NCBI GenBank assembly: GCA_964601085.1
Contig: CAZRLN010000007.1
Location: 1 to 64,000 of the forward strand
Source of the DNA: UBA1444 sp964601085
Lineage (GTDB): Bacteria; Bacillota; Negativicutes; UBA1444
Direction: 5' to 3'
DNA: 64,000 bases
The notes under the pieces were generated by a model that saw only the letters and a program-made list of their open reading frames with translations, did not search any database and was not told the origin of the DNA. This document shows, piece after piece, positions 50,043 to 57,803 of this stretch (within the stretch, counting starts at the first letter, position 1; each line of letters begins with the position of its first letter). A program made the translations under genes and the position numbers.

Positions 50043-51218
50043 GTGAAGATGTTAATGCTCCTGGCCGCCGGCTGGGCGGTGACTTATGCCAACCGGACGG
50101 TGGTCTATCCCTTGCTGTCGATTATTGCCGCAGAATACTCCCTGTCGTCGGCGGATGCCGGCTGGTTGACAGGGAGCTATTTTCTGACCTACTTGCTGTT
50201 ACAGATCCCGGCGGGAATCCTGGGCGACCGTTACGGGATGAAACGAATCATGCTTTGGACCTATGCCGTTGCGGCGGTCGGTGCAATCGGCCTAGGATTG
50301 GTGACCGGCAATTACGCGGCGATGGTTCTGTGCATGGCTGTGCATGGCCTGGGGGCTGGCGGTTTCTACCCTTCTTCTTTTGGCATGATGATGCGCAAAA
50401 CCGAGCCAGGTCGTCGGGCGTTCAGTTCCGCTTTGATCGGGATCGGCATGGCTGTGGGCTTGCTCACGGGAATGACACTGGGCGGAACTTTGTATGAACT
50501 GTTCGGCAGCATCAGGATCCCCATTCTGGTGGTGGCATTGCCGTCGCTGCTGATATTGTTCCTGTTTGCCAGATATCTGCCGGATACCGATGGTGCACCG
50601 ACGCCGGCCTGGACGCAGTATCGGTCGATACTACTGGACTGGGACTTGTGGCGGATCAATCTGACGACGTTTACGGCGTTGTATGGTTTTTGGGTGGCTG
50701 TTACCTGGGGCCCGACCTTTCTCAAAGTGGAGCGGGGATTTTCACTCGGGGCAGCCGGTTTTTATACCGGCCTGATGGCGGTGAGCGCCATTCCGGCCTC
50801 CATGTTTTGGGGGCGTATGGCGGATCGAATTGGCCGCAAAAAAGTGGCTGCCTTCGTGTTGCCGGCTTCGGCAGTTGCGTTGCTCCTGCTGTCGGTTCTG
50901 GAAAACCATGCGGTGCTGATCGGCTTGCTGGTATTGTTTGGCATGCTCAGCAACACCGCGTTTGTGCCGTCCATGATCGCTTGGTCCGCTGATATCGTCG
51001 AAAAACGGCACCCGGGCCTGACTGGGGTTTCGGTGGGTATTTTTAATGGGTCCATCATGTTTTCGGCAGTGGTGGCGCCGGTCGTTTCCGGCTTTCTGCG
51101 GGATCAGACCGGCTCGTTGGGAGCAGCGATGACGGGGGCGGCATTTTTGATGTTGGCAGGGACCTTTTTATTGCTGACGATTCCGGTTGTGAAGCCATTA
51201 GCCCGGACCGAAGACTGA
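50043..51218 (+). CDS. Major facilitator superfamily transporter
   Basis: A 391-residue protein with about twelve hydrophobic segments. The loop 2-3 motif appears as GDRYGMKRIMLW and the equivalent in the second half as GRMADRIGRKKVAAF, typical of MFS drug/metabolite:proton antiporters and anion symporters. The start GTG 50043 is close behind the epimerase gene; ATG 50049 is an alternative. Substrate unknown; the partnership with an aminotransferase and an SDR suggests a metabolite exporter or importer. Confidence 0.88.
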   Translation: MKMLMLLAAGWAVTYANRTVVYPLLSIIAAEYSLSSADAGWLTGSYFLTYLLLQIPAGILGDRYGMKRIMLWTYAVAAVGAIGLGLVTGNYAAMVLCMAVHGLGAGGFYPSSFGMMMRKTEPGRRAFSSALIGIGMAVGLLTGMTLGGTLYELFGSIRIPILVVALPSLLILFLFARYLPDTDGAPTPAWTQYRSILLDWDLWRINLTTFTALYGFWVAVTWGPTFLKVERGFSLGAAGFYTGLMAVSAIPASMFWGRMADRIGRKKVAAFVLPASAVALLLLSVLENHAVLIGLLVLFGMLSNTAFVPSMIAWSADIVEKRHPGLTGVSVGIFNGSIMFSAVVAPVVSGFLRDQTGSLGAAMTGAAFLMLAGTFLLLTIPVVKPLARTED

Positions 51219-51275
51219 AGGCGGCGCTCGCCGGCTTGAAATTATTCTGGCATCCCAATAATGATTGAAACAACA

Positions 51276-51310
51276 AAAAAAGCGTCCGGGAGAATTCCCA
51301 GACGCTTTTT
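51276..51310. terminator. Bidirectional terminator between MFS and aminotransferase genes
   Basis: AAAAGCGTC and GACGCTTTT form the outer stem, with an inner GGGA/TCCC helix separated by a one-base mismatch, and T runs on both strands. It lies between convergent genes. Confidence 0.85.
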
Positions 51311-51321
51311 GACGGTAAGCG

Positions 51322-52485
51322 TCATTTAGACAATGCTTGTTTCATTTTTTCGCAGGCTTCGCGCAGCATGGCTTCTTCCCGAAGGTAACAGAAACGGACA
51401 TAGCCTTCGCCGCGCGGACCAAAGCAAGTCCCGGGAACGACGGCGACGCCCGCTTTTTCCAGAACGGTATTGGCGAATTTCTGGCTGCTGAGACCGGTGC
51501 CCTGAATGTTGGGGAATGCGTAGATGGAGCCTTTGGGAACGGCGCAGGAGACTCCGGGGACTTCGTTGAGGGATCCAACCATTACATCGCGTAGGTGTTG
51601 ATAAAAATCCATCCGTTTTCGCAGAAGAGCCGCTTCTCCTTCGAGGGCGCTGACTCCGGCATATTGAATAAAGGGCGGCACGCAGGAATAGATGGTCTGG
51701 AACATCATTGCCATTTTAGCCATGAATGGCGCGGGGCCGACAGCATAGCCGAGACGCCAACCGGACATCGAAAATCCTTTGGAAAAACCATGGAGAATGA
51801 TGGTTCTTTCCCGGCAACAATCTACAGTAGCCGGCGAGTGGTGCTGCAGCCCCTCGTAGAGGTTTTCCGAATACATTTCATCGCTGAGCAGCCACAGATC
51901 GTACTTTTTGGCGATGGCGGCAATCCGGTCCGCTTCTTCGCGGGTCATGACAGCACCCGTGGGGTTTTGCGGCGTGTTGACGATAATCAGTTTTGTCTTG
52001 TCGGTGATTTTTGCCTCAAGGTCATCGGGATTCAAGCGGAAGCCGTTCGATTCATATACCGGCACCCGCACATCCTGCAAGCCGAGATAGTTGGTAACCG
52101 CAAAGTAGGACGGAAAACCGGGATCGGGAAAAATGACTTCCTCGCCGGGATCGACCAAACAGCGGACGGCAAAATCGATAACACTGTTGGACGGCATGGC
52201 GACGATTTGATCCAGGTCAGGCCGGAATCCCCATCCCCGTTCGATATATCGGCTAATGGACTGCCGGAGCGGATTGATGCCCATGGAGCTGACATACCGG
52301 GTATGCCCCTGATCCAAGGCGGCTTTGGTGGCTTCAATAATGTGCGGGTGGGCATCGAAATCCGAGTCGCCAACTTCAAATCGGTAAACTTTTCGGCCGG
52401 CGGCTTCCATAGCCGTTACTGTCGCCAATATTTCCAACATGGGTTGGCCGACCAGACCCTCGGTGAGTTTTGAAAACGGACGCAT
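51322..52485 (-). CDS. Class I pyridoxal phosphate aminotransferase (aspartate aminotransferase-like)
   Basis: A 387-residue aminotransferase with RFEVGDSDFDAHPHI, TRYVSSMGINPLRQSI, IIVNTPQNPTGAVM, LLSDEMYSENLYEG, the PLP lysine in LHGFSKGFSMSGWRLG, and the substrate-binding Arg in EGYVRFCYLREE. The family covers aspartate, aromatic and alanine-type aminotransferases; I cannot choose among them. It is monocistronic on the minus strand. Its upstream region runs into assembly gap 2, so promoter elements may be distorted in this record. Confidence 0.88.
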   Translation of the reverse strand: MRPFSKLTEGLVGQPMLEILATVTAMEAAGRKVYRFEVGDSDFDAHPHIIEATKAALDQGHTRYVSSMGINPLRQSISRYIERGWGFRPDLDQIVAMPSNSVIDFAVRCLVDPGEEVIFPDPGFPSYFAVTNYLGLQDVRVPVYESNGFRLNPDDLEAKITDKTKLIIVNTPQNPTGAVMTREEADRIAAIAKKYDLWLLSDEMYSENLYEGLQHHSPATVDCCRERTIILHGFSKGFSMSGWRLGYAVGPAPFMAKMAMMFQTIYSCVPPFIQYAGVSALEGEAALLRKRMDFYQHLRDVMVGSLNEVPGVSCAVPKGSIYAFPNIQGTGLSSQKFANTVLEKAGVAVVPGTCFGPRGEGYVRFCYLREEAMLREACEKMKQALSK

Positions 52486-52514
52486 AACAAGACTCCCTTC
52501 CTAGTGAACATTTG

Positions 52515-52569
52515 CACAACATACGATGACATTTTATATGATTTGTTCCGCCATGGCAAGAAAAATCCT
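52515..52569 (+). repeat. 55-bp duplication, left copy, at assembly gap 2
   Basis: Identical to 52670-52724 across 100 N; the same pattern as the other two gaps. Confidence 0.95.
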
Positions 52570-52669
52570 NNNNNNNNNNNNNNNNNNNNNNNNNNNNNNN
52601 NNNNNNNNNNNNNNNNNNNNNNNNNNNNNNNNNNNNNNNNNNNNNNNNNNNNNNNNNNNNNNNNNNNNN
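52570..52669. other. Assembly gap 2 (100 N), probably artefactual
   Basis: Exactly 100 N flanked by identical 55-bp ends. It lies in an intergenic region, so no reading frame tests it, but the other two gaps with the same structure are both resolved by collapsing 155 bp. Confidence 0.9.
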
Positions 52670-52724
52670 CACAACATACGATGACATTTTATATGATTTG
52701 TTCCGCCATGGCAAGAAAAATCCT
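52670..52724 (+). repeat. 55-bp duplication, right copy, at assembly gap 2
   Basis: Right-hand copy of 52515-52569; see the gap entry. Confidence 0.95.
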
Positions 52725-52739
52725 TTCCTGACCAGGGTT

Positions 52740-52905
52740 AGCCGTCGAACAATGTCGATGCAACCTGCGAAAGATTGGTTGCCAATAATGCCGGATTTTG
52801 GCTGATTTGGCCATTTCGCCAATCGCATGCGACTGTTCGCCGCTCCGGTCAGCCTCGATGGAGGGGTTGAGCTCTGGTGCGGCAGCGGCCAACTTGCTGC
52901 AGATG
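52740..52905 (-). pseudogene. Possible decayed methyl-accepting chemotaxis protein fragment
   Basis: On the minus strand a short frame reads ELNPSIEADRSGEQSHA, which resembles the chemoreceptor hairpin tip region ALNAAIEAARAGESGRG seen in the intact receptor at 59154. What follows (IGEMAKSA) is compatible with a shortened, mutated continuation, and TNLSQVASTLF in another frame could be a further piece. No start, no neighbouring domain and no full frame remain. The match is short and this is a tentative call. Confidence 0.3.
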
Positions 52906-53065
52906 TGAACATTTTAGCCTGCTTTTCACGTTTGTAATAATTGTGGATGCAAGGAGAGCGAAGGAATTTTGCAGCCGGAAGCGGAATTTATCAGTGGATT
53001 GAATTGACCTTCAGGCGGAACAAGATTCGGTCCTATTGGCGTTTATCGGAGGGAGGAGGAAAGTG

Positions 53066-53827
53066 ATGTCGGAGATGTTCGATTTGACGGGGAGAGTGGC
53101 CATTGTGACCGGTTCGACACGTGGAATCGGCCGAGGGATTGCAGAATGTCTGGGTAAATCTGGCGCAACCGTGATCATCGTCGGCCGTAATCCGCTGACC
53201 TGTGAACAAGTTGCATCGGAACTCGCCGCTACCGGAATAAAGACTGGGTTTGTACCGACGGACGTGACCAAGCTGGAACAGGTGGAATTTTTGATGCAAA
53301 ACGTCGAAGAATCATTCGGTCGCATTGATGTCTTGGTTAATAATGCCGGTGTGGCACTGACGCGGAAAGCGGAGGAGATCACCGAAGACGAATGGGATCA
53401 GGTGCTCGACCTGGATTTGAAAAGTGTGTTCTTGTGCTCGCAGCGGGCCGGGTTGCGAATGATTCGGCAGCAAGGGGGAAAAATCATCAATACGGCCTCG
53501 ATCATGGGACAAGTCGGGCAAAAACTGACCCTAAGTTACTGCGCGGCAAAAGCCGGCGTTCTGGGGCTGACACGTGCATTGGCCCTGGAATGGGCGCGAT
53601 ATAACATTCAGGTGAATGCGCTGTGCCCCGGCTTTGTGCTGACCGCGATCAACGAAACCATGATGCAGGATGAAAAAATATTGAGGGCTACCTTGCGCAA
53701 AACTCCGGCCGGGCGCCTGGGGCAGGTCTCCGATCTAACAGGCGCCGCGCTGTATCTCGCCTCGGATGCCTCCAACTTCATGACAGGCCAGACGCTGACG
53801 GTCGACGGCGGCTGGACTGCCCAATAA
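53066..53827 (+). CDS. Short-chain dehydrogenase/reductase (FabG/gluconate 5-dehydrogenase-like)
   Basis: A 253-residue classical SDR. It has the cofactor motif TGSTRGIGRGI, NNAG in VLVNNAGVALT, NTASIMG, the catalytic Tyr158 and Lys162 in SYCAAKAG, and the C-terminal YLASDASNFMTGQTLTVDGG. It reduces a ketone or oxidises an alcohol with NAD(P). ATG 53066 follows AGGAGGA; the frame upstream is rejected. Two genes for redox-type proteins follow closely, so it may be part of a small operon. Substrate unknown. Confidence 0.9.
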   Translation: MSEMFDLTGRVAIVTGSTRGIGRGIAECLGKSGATVIIVGRNPLTCEQVASELAATGIKTGFVPTDVTKLEQVEFLMQNVEESFGRIDVLVNNAGVALTRKAEEITEDEWDQVLDLDLKSVFLCSQRAGLRMIRQQGGKIINTASIMGQVGQKLTLSYCAAKAGVLGLTRALALEWARYNIQVNALCPGFVLTAINETMMQDEKILRATLRKTPAGRLGQVSDLTGAALYLASDASNFMTGQTLTVDGGWTAQ

Positions 53828-53831
53828 GTCG

Positions 53832-54212
53832 ATGCGGAAGCTGGCTGTAAAATATTGCGGCGGATGCAACCCGTCGATCGATCGTACCGAACTGGCGGGA
53901 AAGCTGGCGGTGTTGTTGGCGGAACGAGATGCGGACTGGAAGCTGGTGACGCTGAAAGATAACGCGTATGATGCGGTTCTTCTCGTCAATGGCTGTCCGG
54001 TTGGGTGTGTGCAAAAACAGTTTTTGAATGAGACCCGGCCGGTAATTTTGGTTGCCGGCGAGAGTATCCAGCGGGAAAAGGTGGCGGAAGCAGCCCTGCC
54101 GGAAAAAGTGGCGGAAATATTGCTGCGCCTGAGCGAAAAGGCAGAAGAGGAAGGGCAGGAACGAAAACGGGACAAGAATACAGCGACAAACTACAAGGAG
54201 GAAAAAGCATGA
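53832..54212 (+). CDS. Small CGGC-motif protein of unknown function
   Basis: A 126-residue protein. The N terminus KYCGGCNPSIDR and the middle VNGCPVGCVQ provide four cysteines arranged CxxC and CxxxC, which could bind a metal or an Fe-S cluster or act as a redox pair. The C-terminal 30 residues are highly charged. I recall similar CGGCNP proteins in anaerobes, annotated only as hypothetical. It overlaps the start of the flavodoxin-like gene by four bases, so the two are co-translated. Confidence 0.72.
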   Translation: MRKLAVKYCGGCNPSIDRTELAGKLAVLLAERDADWKLVTLKDNAYDAVLLVNGCPVGCVQKQFLNETRPVILVAGESIQREKVAEAALPEKVAEILLRLSEKAEEEGQERKRDKNTATNYKEEKA

Positions 54213-55078
54213 AGGTTCTGGCGATTGTCACTTCGGCCCGCAAGGTCGGCAATTCGGAAATATTGGCAAAAGAAATGCTGGCATCTTTGCCGGAATCAGT
54301 GGAGAAAAAAATGCTCCGGCTCGCGGATTTCCGGATTGAACCTTGTCGTGCCTGTTACGCCTGCCTGGCGAGCGGAACGGACTGCATCATTCCGGATGAT
54401 TTGGCGAATATTTTGCATGAGATTCGGGAAGCTGACGCAATCATTTTTGCCTCGCCCGTTTATTTTTTGGGAATGCATACCCGACTAAAGCTCCTGTGCG
54501 ACCGCCTGATCAGCGTACTCAACGAAGGCGCAAAGTACGCCGGACGGCGCTGTGTGGTCGCGGTTCCCTACGGCGTTGAAGGGTGGCAGGGCTATGGGGT
54601 GGAGGCGACCGTCAGTTTGGCGAGATTCCTACACCTGGACGTTGTCGGAGTTTTGCCGGTGCATGCCGCGAATCCCGGCGACGCGGTCCAATTAGGAATC
54701 TTGAACCGGGCCCGGGAACTCGCCGGCCGGCTCCTGCCGGAAAATAGGGCTGCATTGCCGGTGGAATATGAGGACAATGTCCGTCAGACTACAAATGCCG
54801 GCGATATCGCCTGCAGCGCCTGCGGCGGCGGGATATTTCGGATCGCGAACACAGGTGATATCCAGTGCGTAATTTGCGGAACGGCTGCAACGCTTGAAAT
54901 TACTGGAAAATCGGAGAATGCGCCAATACAATGCGCCTGGAAGCTGCCGGAGCCTTTTCGCTACTCTGCCGCGGGCATGGCGGAACATGCGCATCGGCTG
55001 GAACAGATCAAAGCAGAGTTTATCGCCCGCCGCCAAGAGTTGCTGGCGGTGAGAAAACCTTATCGGGACGAGAGATGA
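54209..55078 (+). CDS. NADPH-dependent FMN reductase/flavodoxin-like protein with a C-terminal zinc-ribbon-like module
   Basis: A 289-residue protein. Residues 1 to about 180 are a flavodoxin-like fold (VLAIVTSARKVGNSEILAKEML, PCRACYACLASGTDCIIPDDL, IIFASPVYFLGMHTRLKLLCDRL), the iron-sulfur flavoprotein type. Residues about 195-235 hold CSACGGGIF and CVICGTAAT, a CxxC pair module likely binding zinc or iron. It probably moves electrons to an unknown acceptor. The overlapping CGGC protein upstream is a candidate partner. Confidence 0.82.
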   Translation: MKVLAIVTSARKVGNSEILAKEMLASLPESVEKKMLRLADFRIEPCRACYACLASGTDCIIPDDLANILHEIREADAIIFASPVYFLGMHTRLKLLCDRLISVLNEGAKYAGRRCVVAVPYGVEGWQGYGVEATVSLARFLHLDVVGVLPVHAANPGDAVQLGILNRARELAGRLLPENRAALPVEYEDNVRQTTNAGDIACSACGGGIFRIANTGDIQCVICGTAATLEITGKSENAPIQCAWKLPEPFRYSAAGMAEHAHRLEQIKAEFIARRQELLAVRKPYRDER

Positions 55079-55178
55079 ATCATATTGGGGTGCTTTTCAT
55101 CCAACCATCAACTGGATAAAATAGTACATGTCGTAGCATTAAAAAATGAAAGTCAAACAGGAAGGATGAAATTGTTGA

Positions 55179-55900
55179 ATGGCTGCAAAAAACCAAACAA
55201 TCCAGTCGGAACCGAACTCATCAACCAATAGCAAGTGGAAAGAACGGATTCCTACCTTTATTGNNNNNNNNNNNNNNNNNNNNNNNNNNNNNNNNNNNNN
55301 NNNNNNNNNNNNNNNNNNNNNNNNNNNNNNNNNNNNNNNNNNNNNNNNNNNNNNNNNNNNNNNGAACCGAACTCATCAACCAATAGCAAGTGGAAAGAAC
55401 GGATTCCTACCTTTATTGCGATTACTACCCTGGTTTTGGCGGTTTGCGCCACACTCTCCTCGTTCAAGGCGGGAGGATACAGCACCAAGATGGTATTGGC
55501 CCAAAGTCAGGCCTCGGACCAGTGGGCATACTATCAGGCGAAAAGTATCAAGGAAACCGCATATCAGACGCAGCGCGACGCCATGGAACTGGCAAAACAG
55601 TCCAACCCGGCGTCCGTTGAAGCGTATCAGGCAAAGATTGCCGCGTATGATCAGGAAGTCGCCCGTTATAAAAAAGAAAAAAATGAAATTATGGCAGACG
55701 CCAAGAAACTAGAAGCAGCACGAGATCAGTACCAGAAACATGGCATGCGGTTTGGTGAAGCGCTGATTCTGCTGCAAATCGGTATATTGCTGTCTTCGCT
55801 GGCTTCCATCAGTAAAAACCATGTCTACTGGTATGGTGGCGCCATTGCCGGCGCTGGCGGATTGGTAGCCTTCCTCTACGCTCTGGCGCTGGCTCCATGA
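55179..55900 (+). CDS. DUF4337-like membrane protein (interrupted by an assembly gap)
   Basis: The frame is split by 100 N at 55264-55363 with a 55-bp duplication. Collapsing 155 bp joins the two halves in frame to give 188 residues. It has one N-terminal membrane helix (ITTLVLAVCATLSSF), a long charged coiled-coil segment (about 60-130: AYQAKIAAYDQEVARYKKEKNE), and two C-terminal helices (ALILLQIGILLSSLAS, WYGGAIAGAGGLVAFLYALA). This layout matches the DUF4337 family, of unknown function. It lies alone between the flavodoxin-like gene and hutH. Confidence 0.75.
55209..55263 (+). repeat. 55-bp duplication, left copy, at assembly gap 3
   Basis: Identical to 55364-55418 across 100 N, inside the DUF4337-like gene. 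Confidence 0.95.
55264..55363. other. Assembly gap 3 (100 N), probably artefactual
   Basis: Exactly 100 N between identical 55-bp ends. Removing the gap and one repeat copy restores a single 188-residue frame. Confidence 0.95.
55364..55418 (+). repeat. 55-bp duplication, right copy, at assembly gap 3
   Basis: Right-hand copy of 55209-55263; see the gap entry. Confidence 0.95.
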
Positions 55901-55951
55901 CGGGTTGGCGCGCCGTTGGCGGAGCGAGATTAAAGGGAAAGGATGAAGAAA

Positions 55952-57502
55952 ATGATCGGCATTGACGGGAATTCCCTTTCCATCGCGGAAGTGGTCCAGG
56001 TAGCCAGGGCATTTGAACCGGTTGAATTGACGGAAACAGGCCGCAGGCAGATAGTTGCCAGTCGGGCAGTCGTCGAAAAGCTATTGGACTCGGAAAATCC
56101 GGTGTATGGGATCTCCACTGGTTTTGGCGATTTGAGTCGCATCTGGATTTCACCGGCCGAGCGGGAAAAATTACAGCGAAACCTGATATTGAGCCACGCC
56201 GCTGGAGTCGGCGAGTGTTTGCCGGAAGAAGTGGTGCGGGCTGCGATGCTTTTGCGGGCGAATTCGCTGGCAAAAGGCTATTCCGGAATCCGCCTGGAAA
56301 CGATGGAAATGTTGTTGGCCATGCTTAACCGGCGGGTTTATCCCGCCGTGCCCAGCAAGGGATCCGTGGGCGCCAGCGGTGATCTCTCGCCCTTGTCGCA
56401 TATTGCACTGGTCATGATGGGCGAAGGCAAGGCTTTTGTGCGAGGCGAACGCGTTCCCGGCGCCACGGCGCTGGCGGCAGTCGGATTGCAGCCGGTGGCT
56501 TTCGGCGGGAAGGAAGGTTTGGCCTTAATCAATGGCACTCAGATTATGACCGCTGTTGGTGCGCTGGTCTGGCAGGATGCGGCGGCGTTAATGAAAGCCG
56601 CCGACATTGCCGCCGCCATGTCACTCGAAGCCTTGCGGGGAACGCGGACGGCGTTTGACGAACGAATCAGCCGAGTCCGGCCGCATCCCGGCCAACTTGC
56701 CACTTGCTCCAATTTGTTGCGGCTCACAGCCGACAGCAAGATCATGGCGTCGCACGAGCATTGCGAAAAAGTCCAGGATGCCTATTCGCTCCGTTGTGTT
56801 CCGCAAGTTCACGGAGCTTCAAAAGACGCCGTGCGGCGAATTCTTGAAACTCTGGAGATTGAAATGAATTCGGCAACGGACAATCCGCTCATTTTCCCCG
56901 ACACCGGCGAAGTGATTTCCGGCGGCAATTTTCATGGCCAACCGGTGGCGCTGGCCATGGACTATCTGAAAACCTCTCTGGCGGAAATCGGCAGTATTTC
57001 CGAACGCCGGATCAATCGCATGCTGGATGCGCATTTGAGCGATCTGCCGCCATTTTTGACGGCTTATCCGGGCGTGGATTCCGGTTTGATGATTACGCAG
57101 TACACGGCCGCGGCGCTTGTCTCCGAAAACAAAGTGTTGGCCCATCCGGCCTGCGTCGATTCCATTCCGACTTCCGCCAACCAGGAAGATCATGTCAGCA
57201 TGGGGACGATCGCCGCTCGCCAGGCACGTGAAATCCTGGAAAATGTGCGGCATGTTGTCGCCATCGAAATGTTGGTTGCCACGCAAGGATTGGACTTTTT
57301 GCGACCGCTGGCGCCGGGGAATGGAGTACAGGCGGCATATCAGGCCATCCGCAGCGAGGTTCCCCATCTGGAAGAAGACCGGGTTCCTGCGGATGACATC
57401 CAGACAGTCTATCAAATGTTGCTCTGCGGCAAAATCGTCCAATCCACGGAATCGGCGATCGGGCCTCTGTTCAGTTTTCACAGTGGAGAGAAAGCGAAGT
57501 AG
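55952..57502 (+). CDS. hutH: Histidine ammonia-lyase
   Basis: A 516-residue MIO-type ammonia-lyase. The self-cyclising Ala141-Ser142-Gly143 lies in GSVGASGDLSPLSH. NPVYGISTGFGDL, the YSLRCVPQVHG motif, ATDNPLIF and GGNFHGQP match histidine rather than phenylalanine lyases. It removes ammonia from histidine to give urocanate. No other hut genes are adjacent. ATG 55952 has AAAGG at nine bases; the ATG at 55943 lies on top of that site. An orphan amino acid-type binding protein gene follows 300 bp downstream, which may be linked by substrate. Confidence 0.93.
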   Translation: MIGIDGNSLSIAEVVQVARAFEPVELTETGRRQIVASRAVVEKLLDSENPVYGISTGFGDLSRIWISPAEREKLQRNLILSHAAGVGECLPEEVVRAAMLLRANSLAKGYSGIRLETMEMLLAMLNRRVYPAVPSKGSVGASGDLSPLSHIALVMMGEGKAFVRGERVPGATALAAVGLQPVAFGGKEGLALINGTQIMTAVGALVWQDAAALMKAADIAAAMSLEALRGTRTAFDERISRVRPHPGQLATCSNLLRLTADSKIMASHEHCEKVQDAYSLRCVPQVHGASKDAVRRILETLEIEMNSATDNPLIFPDTGEVISGGNFHGQPVALAMDYLKTSLAEIGSISERRINRMLDAHLSDLPPFLTAYPGVDSGLMITQYTAAALVSENKVLAHPACVDSIPTSANQEDHVSMGTIAARQAREILENVRHVVAIEMLVATQGLDFLRPLAPGNGVQAAYQAIRSEVPHLEEDRVPADDIQTVYQMLLCGKIVQSTESAIGPLFSFHSGEKAK

Positions 57503-57569
57503 CGCCGGTCACAGTCTGAGAATTTTCCCCCGGCGAACAAAAAATATGTAACTTTTTTATAAAAACAGC

Positions 57570-57598
57570 TTGAAAAATGAAAACTTAAGTACTATAAT
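57570..57598 (+). promoter_or_regulatory. Sigma-70 type promoter of the second LIV-binding protein gene
   Basis: TTGAAA (57570-57575) and TATAAT (57593-57598) are separated by 17 bases. It starts a leader of about 200 nt that holds the hairpin/terminator element. Confidence 0.78.
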
Positions 57599-57622
57599 CA
57601 TCCTCAAGAACAATGGAAAAAA

Positions 57623-57695
57623 ATAAATGTTTATGCCGGGCAATGAAGCTTTTCGGCGGGATACTTTGAGAGGTTCCTGTCGGAAGGCTTTTTTT
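57623..57695 (+). terminator. Leader attenuator upstream of the second LIV-binding protein gene
   Basis: Two small hairpins with six-base loops, ATA-AATGTT-TAT (57623-57634) and GGGC-AATGAA-GCTT (57638-57651), precede and overlap a long G-U-containing terminator stem (about 57644-57660 with 57676-57692) followed by a T run to 57695. In both loops base 1 is A and base 4 is G, the pattern described for ANTAR-protein target RNAs. The arrangement implies regulated readthrough. Confidence 0.65.
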
Positions 57696-57803
57696 GTATC
57701 CATGATAGAAAAAGGAAGCCGAGCAGGCGGCAGGATCTTGAAAGGCGGCGATAACGAGCGACAACGGCAAGTCATCCCCAAACACATAGGAGGAGGAAAT
57801 GAG

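Larger units (their letters stand above)
52486..53065. other. Intergenic stretch with assembly gap 2 and no intact gene
   Basis: About 580 bp as written, about 425 bp after collapsing the artefactual gap. It contains the upstream region of the minus-strand aminotransferase, the gap with its 55-bp repeats, a possible decayed chemoreceptor fragment (52740-52905, minus) and the leader of the SDR gene with an AGGAGGA ribosome site at its right end. No other feature is convincing. Confidence 0.6.
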
